From NCBI RefSeq assembly GCF_022427145.1, contig NZ_JAKSXN010000005.1, forward strand, positions 62,001 through 126,000: DNA of 64,000 bases, in the 5' to 3' direction. The position numbers were made by a program, and so were the translations under genes. Below, piece by piece: positions 24,569-33,517 of the stretch (the first letter of the stretch is position 1; each line of letters begins with the position of its first letter). This DNA is from Paenibacillus timonensis (GTDB lineage Bacteria > Bacillota > Bacilli > Paenibacillales > Paenibacillaceae). Below the pieces are notes generated by a model, which saw only the letters and a list, made by a program, of their open reading frames with translations, was not told the DNA's origin and searched no databases.

Positions 24569-26863
24569 ATGAAAACGCTCGTAATAGCCGAAAAACCGGA
24601 TATGGGACGGACGATCGCCGCGGTGATTGAGCCGAAAGCGAAGAACAACCGGTCCTATCTGGAGGGAGAGCGCTATATCATTACTTGGGCGATAGGTCAT
24701 TTGCTAGGTCTGGCCGAGCCGGATGCCTATGACGAAAAATACAAACGCTGGAATTTCGGCGACCTGCCGATTCTGCCGGATCAATTCAAGATCGTGCCGA
24801 ATCCGCGGACGAAAGATCAGTTGAAAACGATCGGTGAGCTGGCGAAACGCTGCGACGCGATCGTGAATGCCTGCGACGCCGCGCGCGAGGGGCAGTATAT
24901 TTTTGCGCTAATTCAGCAGCAGTTGAAGTTAACCCAGCCCGTCAAGCGTCTGTGGATCTCCGATTTGACCAGCGAGAGCATCGCCAAAGGGTTTGCCGAG
25001 CTGTATGACGCCTCCGAGTTCGAGAACTTGACGATGGCCGCACGGGCCCGCAGCGAAGCGGACTGGCTGATCGGAATGAACGCCACGCGGGCGTTTACGA
25101 CCAAGCATCGGGAGCTACTCTCGGTTGGCCGGGTGCAAACCCCGGTGCTGGCGCTGATTTACGACCGTCAGAAGGAAATCGAGAACTTTGATTCGCTGAC
25201 CTACTATGAGATCAAGGCCGAATTCGAACAGGATGCCCGCAAGTATACGGGAAGCTGGCAGGGCGACCGGCTCACGGACGGGGAGAAAGCGGCAGCTATC
25301 GCCGAGAAGGTTCGCGGCAAGGAAGGGCGGATCACCGAATACGAGGTCAAAGAGACGAAGGAGTATCCCTACAAGCTATACGATCTGACCTTGCTGCAGC
25401 GGGAAGCCAATGCGAAGTTCGGCTATTCCGCCAAAAAGACGCTGGACATCGCTCAAGCGCTGTATGAACGCCATAAGGTGATCTCCTATCCGCGGACGAG
25501 CTCCAACTATGTAACCGAACAAAATATAGACGGCATGCACAAGGTCTTGCATATGTTGAAAACGTCGAGCTACAAGGAGCTGGCGGAAGGCGGCCGGCCG
25601 AGCCTGGTCCATGTCGGCAACAAAGCGGTCTGCAATCCGACGCGGGTGGAGGATCACCATGCGATCTTGCCGACGCTTCGGCGGCCGGGCACGTTAAGCA
25701 AGGAAGAGCAGAACGTTTACGATCTTGTGATCCGGCGGTTCTTGTCGCATTTCTATCCTGCGGCGGAATATAAGCAGCACACCGTGCTGACCGAAGTGGA
25801 AGGCGAAACGTTCAAGACGAACGTGAAGGAGCTGCTCTCCCTCGGGTGGAAGGTATGTTTGCCGGGGGATGACGGGGCGAAATCCGCAAGCGGACGCGGG
25901 AAGAAAAAAGACGAAGAAGAAGAAACCGAGGATCTGGTCAGCGAGCCGTTTCAGATTGACAAGGAACGCCCGGTGCAATGCACTGGCGCAGAGGCGAAAG
26001 AGAAGGCCACGCAGCCGCCGAAGCACTATACGGAAGGTACGCTGCTGAAAGCGATGGAGAGCGCCGGGAAGCAGTTGGAGAATGAAGAGCTGCGCGAGGC
26101 GATGAAGGATGCCGGCCTAGGCACTCCAGCCACGCGGGCGGCGACGATCGAGCGGCTGAAGAACGTAGGATACATTACGATGCAGGGCAAAAAGATCACC
26201 GTAACGCAGAAAGGCCGGACAGCCGTGGAGTTGATCCGGCGCGCCGGCGTCGAGTTGCTGACTTCGCCGGAGATGACGGGGCAATGGGAGCGGCGGTTGT
26301 ATCAAATTTCCAAAGGCGAAGCGGCCCGGGAAAAGTTTATGGATAACGTGCGGCGTTTCACGATCTCGATCATCGAGAAGGTGCGGACGCAGCAGAAAGC
26401 GGACGCCTCCATGTTCGGAACGGAGGAGGCGGACAAGGGCGGCCGGCGCGGCGGAAGCCGCAGCGGCACCGGCGGCGGCAAAGCAGGCGGACCCGGCGCC
26501 GCTACCGCGACGGGCGAGCGCCGCTCCGCTGCAACAGCCGCCGCGAAGCCGGCGCCAGGCTCCCTGCAGCCGCTTGCGCCTTGCCCGCGCGAAGGCTGCG
26601 GCGGCCAGCTGATTGAAGGCCGCAAGGGCTACGGCTGCACGCACTACAAGCAGGGCTGCGGCTTCGTGATTTGGAAGGAATTCAGCGGCAAGAAGATCTC
26701 GCCGGCGATGCTCAACGCGCTACTGACCAAAGGCCAGACACAGATGTTGTCGTTCAAGCGAGACGGCGGAGAAGTAAAAGGGCGCATTTTGTTGGCAGAC
26801 CGCAATACCGGGAAGCTTACTCTGGAGCAGGCCGATAGTACGGTTGCCTCATCTAATTCATAA
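24569..26863 (+). CDS. topB: DNA topoisomerase III
   Basis: Type IA topoisomerase of 764 residues. An N-terminal Toprim domain begins KTLVIAEKPDMGRTIAAV and has ACDAAREGQYIF where many homologues have DxDREGE-like residues; the catalytic Tyr lies in SYPRTSSNYV. A Gly/Ala/Arg-rich low-complexity linker (about residues 620-665) leads to a zinc-ribbon-like tail with CPREGCGGQ and CTHYKQGCGF. It relaxes negative supercoils and resolves recombination or replication intermediates. ATG 24569 is chosen from GAAGAGGGG about 9 nt upstream; the upstream in-frame TTG lies in the terminator. Confidence 0.94.
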   Translation: MKTLVIAEKPDMGRTIAAVIEPKAKNNRSYLEGERYIITWAIGHLLGLAEPDAYDEKYKRWNFGDLPILPDQFKIVPNPRTKDQLKTIGELAKRCDAIVNACDAAREGQYIFALIQQQLKLTQPVKRLWISDLTSESIAKGFAELYDASEFENLTMAARARSEADWLIGMNATRAFTTKHRELLSVGRVQTPVLALIYDRQKEIENFDSLTYYEIKAEFEQDARKYTGSWQGDRLTDGEKAAAIAEKVRGKEGRITEYEVKETKEYPYKLYDLTLLQREANAKFGYSAKKTLDIAQALYERHKVISYPRTSSNYVTEQNIDGMHKVLHMLKTSSYKELAEGGRPSLVHVGNKAVCNPTRVEDHHAILPTLRRPGTLSKEEQNVYDLVIRRFLSHFYPAAEYKQHTVLTEVEGETFKTNVKELLSLGWKVCLPGDDGAKSASGRGKKKDEEEETEDLVSEPFQIDKERPVQCTGAEAKEKATQPPKHYTEGTLLKAMESAGKQLENEELREAMKDAGLGTPATRAATIERLKNVGYITMQGKKITVTQKGRTAVELIRRAGVELLTSPEMTGQWERRLYQISKGEAAREKFMDNVRRFTISIIEKVRTQQKADASMFGTEEADKGGRRGGSRSGTGGGKAGGPGAATATGERRSAATAAAKPAPGSLQPLAPCPREGCGGQLIEGRKGYGCTHYKQGCGFVIWKEFSGKKISPAMLNALLTKGQTQMLSFKRDGGEVKGRILLADRNTGKLTLEQADSTVASSNS

Positions 26864-26890
26864 GTTCGAATCTATTTCATTAATGATATT

Positions 26891-26933
26891 AACTAAGAAG
26901 CAGCCGGCTACCTAAACCGGCTGCTTCTTAGTT
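26891..26933. terminator. Long perfect hairpin after topB
   Basis: A 17-bp perfect stem (AACTAAGAAGCAGCCGG and its complement) with a 9-nt loop. It lacks a clear T run, so it may terminate poorly or instead stabilise the 3' end of the topB transcript. Confidence 0.55.
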
Positions 26934-27019
26934 ATAACTCACCGTTTCGGTTGATGTTTGGGGTAAAAACGTTTAGTGTAGGCTTGGGAATATTCAACAC
27001 GTAATAGAGAGGTAGAACC

Positions 27020-27697
27020 ATGTCCAAAACGATTCTAATTGTCGAAGACAAGCTCCTTTTGCGAGAGATTATCAGAGATTATATGGTGAACGAAGGATAC
27101 GGCGTGCTGGAGGCCGGCGACGGGAAGCAAGCATTGGCTTTGTTCGGGCGGCATCCGGTCGATTTGATCCTCCTTGACATCATGCTGCCGGAACTGGACG
27201 GATGGTCGGTGTGCCAACGGATCCGCAAGGTGTCGGACGTCCCGATCATCATGCTGACGGCCCGTTCGGACGAAGACGACACCTTGCTCGGATTCGAGCT
27301 GGGCGCGGACGATTACGTCGTCAAGCCGTGCAGTCCGCCGATATTGATGGCGCGGGCCAGACGTTTTTTGGAACCCCGGAGCAACCCCGGCCAGGAGAAG
27401 GACCTGCTGTCGGGCGCAGGGATCGCGATCCAGCTCGCTTCCCGTTCCGTTACGATCGACGGGGAAGAATGCAGCCTTACGTACACCGAATTCGAAATTT
27501 TGGCCTATCTCATGAAGAACAAAGGAATGATCGTAACCCGGGAGCAATTGATGACGAAAATCTGGGGTTATGATTTTCCCGGCGACGAACGGACGATCAA
27601 CAGCCATATGCGCAATTTGCGGGCGAAATTAGGCGACAAAGCCAAATGCATCGTGACCGTCATGCGGGCGGGTTACAAATTCGAGGAGCGGCCATGA
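27020..27697 (+). CDS. OmpR-family response regulator of the acylation cluster
   Basis: A 225-residue regulator. Its receiver is canonical: acidic pocket in LIVEDK, phospho-acceptor D53 in LILLDIMLPELDG, Thr in IIMLTAR and K102 in DDYVVKPC. The C-terminal winged helix includes LTYTEFEILAYLMKN and INSHMRNLRAKL. The stop overlaps the kinase start as ATGA, so the two are translationally coupled. It probably controls the downstream GDSL-MBOAT-DHHW genes or another envelope regulon. Confidence 0.92.
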   Translation: MSKTILIVEDKLLLREIIRDYMVNEGYGVLEAGDGKQALALFGRHPVDLILLDIMLPELDGWSVCQRIRKVSDVPIIMLTARSDEDDTLLGFELGADDYVVKPCSPPILMARARRFLEPRSNPGQEKDLLSGAGIAIQLASRSVTIDGEECSLTYTEFEILAYLMKNKGMIVTREQLMTKIWGYDFPGDERTINSHMRNLRAKLGDKAKCIVTVMRAGYKFEERP

Positions 27698-29520
27698 TCC
27701 GGGGGATCGTTCTCAAGCTGTTTTTGTTGACGACGGCGCTCTGCCTGTTGATCGTGGCGCTGATTTTCACCGGGCAAACCGTGTTTTTTAAACAGTTTTA
27801 TGTGCATCAGAAGGTGGAAGAGGTCAAGGCCGCCGTTCATACCTTTCAGCAGGATTACATGAAAACGAACGGGGAACCGAAGGCGGTGGCCGAACTGGAA
27901 CAGGAGTTCTACCGTGAGCATGGCACTTGGATCGCGATGTTGGACGAAATGGGGAGTTTGCTGTATTCCGGCGATTTTGAGATGGAGGTCCGATTGGAAC
28001 AGGCGGACGGCTTCCCGACGCTTGCCGGCCAAACGCTGAAGATTCCGCTTTACACCGTGGCGAATGTGGACGATTTCAGCACCGACAATCCGCTGTACGC
28101 TTTCGGAGGCACCTGGGTTCAGGAAGGCCAGCCGATCGCCATCGAGGGCCTCATCATGAATCATCGTTTGGTTCCCCAGCGGATGGCCAGGAACGATTCC
28201 GGTTTGCGGGAGGAAGGGCGCTTGGAAAATGCGCTTTTGACCCAGAAGGAATATGAGGTTGTTCCTCGCTTCGAGAGTCCGGTGCAATACTTTGAAAAGT
28301 ACCCTTCGGCGTTGGTCCGGGGAACCATCACGAACCTTCGGCTTCCGGATGGAGCTGACGTTACCCGCTATACAAACGGTCTGTTTCTGGAACGGATCAA
28401 AGCTTTTCAGGCGGACCTGCTGTACGGGGATTACGACGACGCAAATGGCGAGATGAAGGATTTTGCGGAAAACGGGGTGAACTACAAAATCTTTTTGGAA
28501 CGCACCCAAAACCGGAACGGCAAGCCGTCTTACCTCTTCGCCATGACGTCGCTTCAGCCCGTAAGCGAGGCCGCAGAAGTCATGCGGAGCTACTATGGCT
28601 ATATCGTGATCGCCGCATTGCTGCTGGCAGTGGTGGCCTCGCTTTACTTTTCCCGCCGGATTGCCCGGCCGTTGCTGCGAATCAACCGGACCACCAGGCA
28701 GATCGCCCGGCTGGACTTCTCCGAGAAATTGCCGGTGCGCAGCCGGGATGAATTGGGACAGCTGTCCGGCAGCATCAATGAACTATCCGACCGGCTGCAT
28801 TCCCACATTCTGCAGCTTACGCGGGACATCGAAAAGGAAAAGCAGCTGGAGCATACGCGAAAGGAATTCATCGCCGGCGTTTCGCATGAGCTGAAGACGC
28901 CGCTGAGCGTCATTCAAAGCGGTTTGGCCGTGCTCAAGGACGGAGTTGCCGGCCATAAGCGGGATTATTACTTTGCGGCCATGGAAGAAGAAGTGAACGG
29001 CATGATTTTGCTGATCACGGATATGCTGGAGCTGGCGAAATTCGAGTCGGGTACGTACGCTATGCACACGGAACCGTTCGAAATCGTCTCGGTCGTCGAG
29101 CGGGTCTGCGGGAAGCTGGCGCCGGACATGGTGGCCAAGCGGCTCAAACTGTCCACCCTGCTGACATCGGCGGAAGTCGTGGCGAACCGGCATCGCATCG
29201 AACAAGTGTTGGTCAATTTTCTCACCAATGCGATTCGCTATACGCCGGAAGGGGAAACCATCCTCGTCACCACGGCCGATGAAGGGGATACCCTAAGAGT
29301 CGGCGTCGAAAATCGCGGAGTTCATCTTCCGGAGGAGCAGTTGGGAAAAGTGTGGGATCGCTTTTACCGCGGGGATCCTTCGCGAAATGCGGCGACCGGC
29401 GGAACCGGCTTGGGCCTGGCGATCGCCAAAAATATTTTGGAGCTGCACGGCTCGTCCTACGGCGTAATGAATACGGCGGAGGGAGTATTGTTTTATTTCG
29501 ATTTGCGCAAAAAAGCGTAG
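27694..29520 (+). CDS. Sensor histidine kinase of the acylation cluster
   Basis: A 608-residue membrane kinase. One helix at about 7-27 and another at about 312-332 bracket an extracellular sensor domain of some 280 residues, which I do not recognise. HAMP follows, then the dimerisation domain with H398 in SHELKTPLSV, and a GHKL ATPase with VLVNFLTNAIRY, VENRGVHLPEE and GGTGLGLAIAKNI. The ATG at 27694 overlaps the regulator stop and has GGAGCGG upstream; an open frame reaches 27646 but is internal to the previous gene. Confidence 0.92.
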   Translation: MIRGIVLKLFLLTTALCLLIVALIFTGQTVFFKQFYVHQKVEEVKAAVHTFQQDYMKTNGEPKAVAELEQEFYREHGTWIAMLDEMGSLLYSGDFEMEVRLEQADGFPTLAGQTLKIPLYTVANVDDFSTDNPLYAFGGTWVQEGQPIAIEGLIMNHRLVPQRMARNDSGLREEGRLENALLTQKEYEVVPRFESPVQYFEKYPSALVRGTITNLRLPDGADVTRYTNGLFLERIKAFQADLLYGDYDDANGEMKDFAENGVNYKIFLERTQNRNGKPSYLFAMTSLQPVSEAAEVMRSYYGYIVIAALLLAVVASLYFSRRIARPLLRINRTTRQIARLDFSEKLPVRSRDELGQLSGSINELSDRLHSHILQLTRDIEKEKQLEHTRKEFIAGVSHELKTPLSVIQSGLAVLKDGVAGHKRDYYFAAMEEEVNGMILLITDMLELAKFESGTYAMHTEPFEIVSVVERVCGKLAPDMVAKRLKLSTLLTSAEVVANRHRIEQVLVNFLTNAIRYTPEGETILVTTADEGDTLRVGVENRGVHLPEEQLGKVWDRFYRGDPSRNAATGGTGLGLAIAKNILELHGSSYGVMNTAEGVLFYFDLRKKA

Positions 29521-29543
29521 AACTTCGGTTCTGCGCTTTTTTT
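29511..29543 (+). terminator. Terminator after the histidine kinase
   Basis: AAAGCGTAGAAC pairs with GTTCTGCGCTTT around a TTCG tetraloop, followed by more T. It overlaps the kinase stop codon and separates the two-component genes from the acylation genes. Confidence 0.88.
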
Positions 29544-29660
29544 GTCCTCGGATCGGCCAAATTTTTAGATCATATTGACCCGGTCTGCACCCGATCTGCA
29601 TTTCTTTTCGCTATCCTATCCAGGTGAAATAGAAAACTGCTAGAGAGGAAAGTGAAGAGA

Positions 29661-30338
29661 ATGAAAAAGATGCTGGAAATCGGGCTGACCGGAATGATTC
29701 TTTGTTCGCTCGCGGCCTGCGGAGGGCAGAACGCGGGAAGGGAACCGTCGACCAGCCAACCGGCTTCCGCCGGTCAAACACAGGAGGCCTTCACAGGAAC
29801 ACCGCAAACCAACCTGGCTTCGCTGTTTCAGAACAGCGTTTTTCTGGGGGATTCCATTACGGAAGGCTTGTCGTATCACGATGTGCTGGACGAAAAAAAC
29901 GTGCTGGCCGGAGCGGGAAAAACAGCGGAATTCGCAATGGAAGATATGGAGGAGCTGTCCAAGCGAAATCCCAAGCACATTTTCATCCAATTAGGTTCGG
30001 ATGATCTTTTATGGCCGACGGATAACCCGCAGGAATACGCGATCAACCATTACACTGCCTTGATCGAAGCGATCCAACAGAAGCTGCCGCAGGCCGAAAT
30101 CACGATATTGTCGGTTACTCCCGTCACGGAGGAGGCGCTCGGAAAAGAGCCGCGTTATCAAAACATCCCCGCCTATAACGAGAAGCTAAAGGAAATGGCC
30201 GCCAAGGAGCAGATCGCGTTTGCTGATTTATCCGCAATGATCGCTGGCCATCCGGATCTCTTCGATACGGACGGCATTCATTTTAAGCCGGAGTTTTATC
30301 CGCTCCTGTTGAATGCCTTGAAGGAACGGGTCAAGTGA
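29661..30338 (+). CDS. GDSL/SGNH-hydrolase-type lipoprotein
   Basis: A 225-residue extracytoplasmic SGNH protein. The lipobox is LCSLAACGG, then a Ser/Thr/Gln-rich linker (about 25-50). The nucleophile block is SVFLGDSITEGL, block III is FIQLGSDDL, where Asp stands in place of the usual Asn, and the catalytic Asp-His pair is DTDGIHFKPEF. It may O-acetylate or deacetylate a surface polymer. GAGAGG lies 12 nt before the ATG; a GTG at 29652 is possible but too close. First of four genes read together. Confidence 0.87.
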   Translation: MKKMLEIGLTGMILCSLAACGGQNAGREPSTSQPASAGQTQEAFTGTPQTNLASLFQNSVFLGDSITEGLSYHDVLDEKNVLAGAGKTAEFAMEDMEELSKRNPKHIFIQLGSDDLLWPTDNPQEYAINHYTALIEAIQQKLPQAEITILSVTPVTEEALGKEPRYQNIPAYNEKLKEMAAKEQIAFADLSAMIAGHPDLFDTDGIHFKPEFYPLLLNALKERVK

Positions 30339-30385
30339 CGAGTGTATCGGTGCCTGCGGTCCGGCGGAGCAGGGAGGGATAAGCG

Positions 30386-31792
30386 TTGGTATTTAGCAGC
30401 TTGATCTTCCTGTTTCAATTTTTCCCGGCGACCTTGATCGTCTATTATTTATCGCCCCCGAAGCTTCGAAATGCCGTCCTGCTCGCGGCCAGCCTGGTGT
30501 TTTACGCTTGGGGCGAGCCGTTCTATGTGTTCGTCATGCTGTTCTCCACTTTATTCAATTATGCGGTCGGGTTGATGGTTGAGAAGCATCGGGAGCGACC
30601 CGGAATTGCCAACGGCCTATTGATCGGTTCCCTCATCGTCAATCTAGGCGTATTGTTCTTCTTCAAGTACGCCGGGTTTGTCGCGGAGAATCTGAACAGG
30701 TTATTGCATCTACACCTGCAGACGGCGGATCTTCCGCTGCCGCTCGGCATTTCCTTTTATGCGTTTCAAACGATGTCCTACGTGATCGACGTTTACCGGC
30801 GCAAAGTGACCGCGCAGCGCAATCTGATCTCGTTCGGCACTTACGTGGCGATGTTCCCCCAGCTTGTGGCCGGTCCCATCGTCAAATACGGCGACATCGC
30901 CCGCCAGCTTATTGCCCGGCACATGACGCTTGAACGGTTCGGCAGAGGGGCCGAGCTGTTTATCCGCGGCCTCGCCAAAAAAGCGCTGCTGGCCAACCAG
31001 ATCGGCTTGTTGTGGACGAACGTCAAAGCGACGCCGCCGGGAGAACTCAGCGTACTTTCCGCCTGGCTCGGAATTTTGGCGTTCACGCTGCAAATTTACT
31101 TCGACTTCAGCGGATACTCCGACATGGCCCGCGGTCTCGGGAAGATGTTCGGGTTTGATTTAATGAAAAACTTCAACTACCCGTATGTATCCCGGAGCGT
31201 GACGGAATTTTGGCGCAGATGGCATATTTCCTTGGGCTCCTGGTTTCGGGAGTACGTCTATATCCCGCTTGGCGGCAACCGGAAAGGACTCGCGAAGCAA
31301 CTGCGCAATCTGCTGATCGTCTGGTTCTTAACCGGGTTATGGCATGGGGCGAGCTGGAACTTTATCGTGTGGGGGCTTTATTTCGGGTTCCTGGTTACCG
31401 CTGAAAAGTTGTTTTGGCTGAAAGGACTGAGCCGCCTCCCGCGTTTTGTCGCGCATGGGTACACGCTTGCAGCCGTCATGATCGGATGGGTGTTTTTCGA
31501 ATACGAAAACCTGGGGAACGCCGTCCAGTTCATCGGTACGTTGATCGGGTACGGTTCGAATGGTTTCGCCGATCGGCAGGCGCTATACGATCTGTCGGTT
31601 TACGCTGGTTGGTTGACTTTGCTAGCCGTATGCGCGACGCCGCTTCCGCGCAGGCTTCTGTTACGTATTCGGAAGAGATGGGCGATCGCGGGATCCGCCC
31701 TGGCGTTGGGCCTTTACTTGCTGCTGTTGTTCGTGTCGACGGCGAATCTCGTCCATGAAACTTATAATCCGTTTTTATACTTTCGTTTTTGA
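30386..31792 (+). CDS. MBOAT-family O-acyltransferase
   Basis: A 468-residue multi-pass membrane acyltransferase of the AlgI/DltB/PatA family. VFSSLIFLFQFFPATLIVYY at the N terminus, the WRRWHISLGSWFREYVYIPL motif (about residues 270-290) and the catalytic His in LTGLWHGASWNFIVWG identify it. It moves acyl groups, usually acetyl, across the membrane to partner proteins that modify polysaccharides. The start is TTG, 5 nt after AGGGAGGGAT. The following DHHW gene encodes the expected AlgJ/AlgX-like partner. Confidence 0.94.
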   Translation: MVFSSLIFLFQFFPATLIVYYLSPPKLRNAVLLAASLVFYAWGEPFYVFVMLFSTLFNYAVGLMVEKHRERPGIANGLLIGSLIVNLGVLFFFKYAGFVAENLNRLLHLHLQTADLPLPLGISFYAFQTMSYVIDVYRRKVTAQRNLISFGTYVAMFPQLVAGPIVKYGDIARQLIARHMTLERFGRGAELFIRGLAKKALLANQIGLLWTNVKATPPGELSVLSAWLGILAFTLQIYFDFSGYSDMARGLGKMFGFDLMKNFNYPYVSRSVTEFWRRWHISLGSWFREYVYIPLGGNRKGLAKQLRNLLIVWFLTGLWHGASWNFIVWGLYFGFLVTAEKLFWLKGLSRLPRFVAHGYTLAAVMIGWVFFEYENLGNAVQFIGTLIGYGSNGFADRQALYDLSVYAGWLTLLAVCATPLPRRLLLRIRKRWAIAGSALALGLYLLLLFVSTANLVHETYNPFLYFRF

Positions 31793-31816
31793 CGCGGGGA
31801 AAGGAGGCGGCGAAAT

Positions 31817-32953
31817 TTGAAAAACGTTCAAAAGGCGATGGCCGTTTTACTGCTGCTATTTTTAGGCGTGCTGCCGACTGCGGGTTGGTTGACGCCGGAC
31901 CGCAAGTTTTCCCCGGAGGAAAACCGGATGCTGGAACCGAAGCCGAAATATTCGCTGCATGCTCTGACTTCAGGGGAGTTTACAGCCGATTACGAGAAAT
32001 ACGTGTCCGACCAATTTCCTTACCGCAATTTCTGGATCGGCGTCAATTCCGATATGGGACGGGCACTGGGGCAAAAAGAAAGCAACGGGGTTTACCTGGG
32101 CGAAGCCGGCTATCTGATTCAGCAGTTTCAACCGCCGTCGAAAGAACAGGTGGAGGAGAACGCGGAGGCGATCCGGAGGTTTGCCGCCGCGGCGCCCAAC
32201 CTGCAAATCTATCTCATGCTGGCGCCCACTTCATTAACGATTAACAAGGAGAAGCTTCCGGCTTATGCGCCTGTGGGCGATGAACTTGGTTCTTTGATGC
32301 AAATGCGGGATGCCCTTGGCAATGCGATTAAGTTTGTCGATGTTTACCCGGCCCTGTCCGCCAACCGCCGGGAATACCTCTACTACAGGACGGACCACCA
32401 TTGGACGACCTTAGGGGCTTATTACGCATACCGCGAGTTATGCAAGCAAATGGGAATCGTCCCGCAAGCAAAAAACGAGTACGAACTTCGGCAAGTCACG
32501 GATCAATTCTACGGATCGCTGTATTCAACAAGCGGGTTCAGGCATCTGCGGCCGGATCAAATCGAACTCTGGCTGCCGAAGGACGAAGAGCGTGTTTCCG
32601 TAGAGTATTCCGGCGAGCAACAACCAGCCGATTCTTTATACGCGATGGAGAACTTGAACGGGAAGGACAAGTACGCCGTCTTCTTGAACGGCAACCCTGC
32701 CCAGGTGAAGATCACTTCGGATCAAGCGAACGGGAGAAGGCTGCTGATCGTGAAAGATTCGTACGCCAACAGCCTGATTCCGTTTTTGACAAAGCATTTC
32801 AGCGAAATCGATATCGTGGACCTTCGTTATTACGACGGCGATTTGTCGGCCCTGGTTCGGGACCGGGAAATTCACGATCTGCTGGTACTTTATAATATCA
32901 ACACGTTTTTTGCGGATCCATCCATTCAGAATTTATCGGAGATGATTGAATGA
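31817..32953 (+). CDS. DHHW-family (AlgJ/AlgX-like) extracellular acylation protein
   Basis: A 378-residue membrane-anchored protein. One N-terminal helix (about 5-22) is followed by a SGNH-like domain with the family signature RTDHHWTTLGAYYAYREL and the nucleophile-like VKDSYANSLIPFL. DHHW proteins pair with MBOAT acyltransferases to place acetyl groups on exported polymers. The start is TTG behind AAGGAGG at 9 nt. The stop overlaps the next start as ATGA. Confidence 0.9.
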   Translation: MKNVQKAMAVLLLLFLGVLPTAGWLTPDRKFSPEENRMLEPKPKYSLHALTSGEFTADYEKYVSDQFPYRNFWIGVNSDMGRALGQKESNGVYLGEAGYLIQQFQPPSKEQVEENAEAIRRFAAAAPNLQIYLMLAPTSLTINKEKLPAYAPVGDELGSLMQMRDALGNAIKFVDVYPALSANRREYLYYRTDHHWTTLGAYYAYRELCKQMGIVPQAKNEYELRQVTDQFYGSLYSTSGFRHLRPDQIELWLPKDEERVSVEYSGEQQPADSLYAMENLNGKDKYAVFLNGNPAQVKITSDQANGRRLLIVKDSYANSLIPFLTKHFSEIDIVDLRYYDGDLSALVRDREIHDLLVLYNINTFFADPSIQNLSEMIE

Positions 32954-33441
32954 AGCGATTAGTTATATGGAAAAGAAGGCCGATCCTTGCGATGCTGGCG
33001 TTATCCTTAATGATCGGTTTGCTGGCCGGATGCACCGGGAGGGAAGGGGGGAGCGGCAACCTATCGGCGGTCGAGGTCGCCAAGCGGATCGAAAAATCGG
33101 CGAACCTGGGCAACATGGAGCAGGGTGACGAGGAGAGGCTGAAAAAGCTCTATCATCTCTCAAGCGGCGATGTGGCGAGTTTCGTGCTTTATACGGCATC
33201 ATCCAATGTGAAAGCGGACGAATTGCTGGTGATCCAGCTTAAGGAAGAAAGCGAGAAAGACCGCATAATGGCGAAAATCGAAGGGAGAATCGCGGCGCAA
33301 ACCGCCAAATTCAAGAATTATCGTCCAGAAGAGTATGATCTGATCGAAAAGCGCGTATTAAAAACGCATGGCCTATTCATTCTGTTTGCGGTCTCGGCTG
33401 AGGCGGACTCTATGGAGCGGGTGTTTGACGAGACATTCTAA
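32950..33441 (+). CDS. DUF4358 lipoprotein
   Basis: A 163-residue lipoprotein (lipobox IGLLAGCTG) with a DUF4358-like domain; LYHLSSGDVASFVLY and the Lys/Glu-rich helix after it are typical. DUF4358 lipoproteins often follow MBOAT-DHHW genes in Firmicutes, so it may be an accessory subunit. The overlap with the DHHW gene means coupled translation. Its exact function is unknown. Confidence 0.82.
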   Translation: MKRLVIWKRRPILAMLALSLMIGLLAGCTGREGGSGNLSAVEVAKRIEKSANLGNMEQGDEERLKKLYHLSSGDVASFVLYTASSNVKADELLVIQLKEESEKDRIMAKIEGRIAAQTAKFKNYRPEEYDLIEKRVLKTHGLFILFAVSAEADSMERVFDETF

Positions 33442-33486
33442 TGATCGGGTTTTAAGCGAGTAGCACCTCAAACCGCCGCATGAACC

Positions 33487-33517
33487 AAAAAACGGACCTT
33501 TTACAAGGTCCGTTTTT
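33487..33517. terminator. Bidirectional terminator after the acylation operon
   Basis: AAAACGGACCTT pairs with AAGGTCCGTTTT around TTAC, flanked by A and T runs. It serves the plus-strand operon; the convergent HAD gene ends inside it. Confidence 0.9.
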
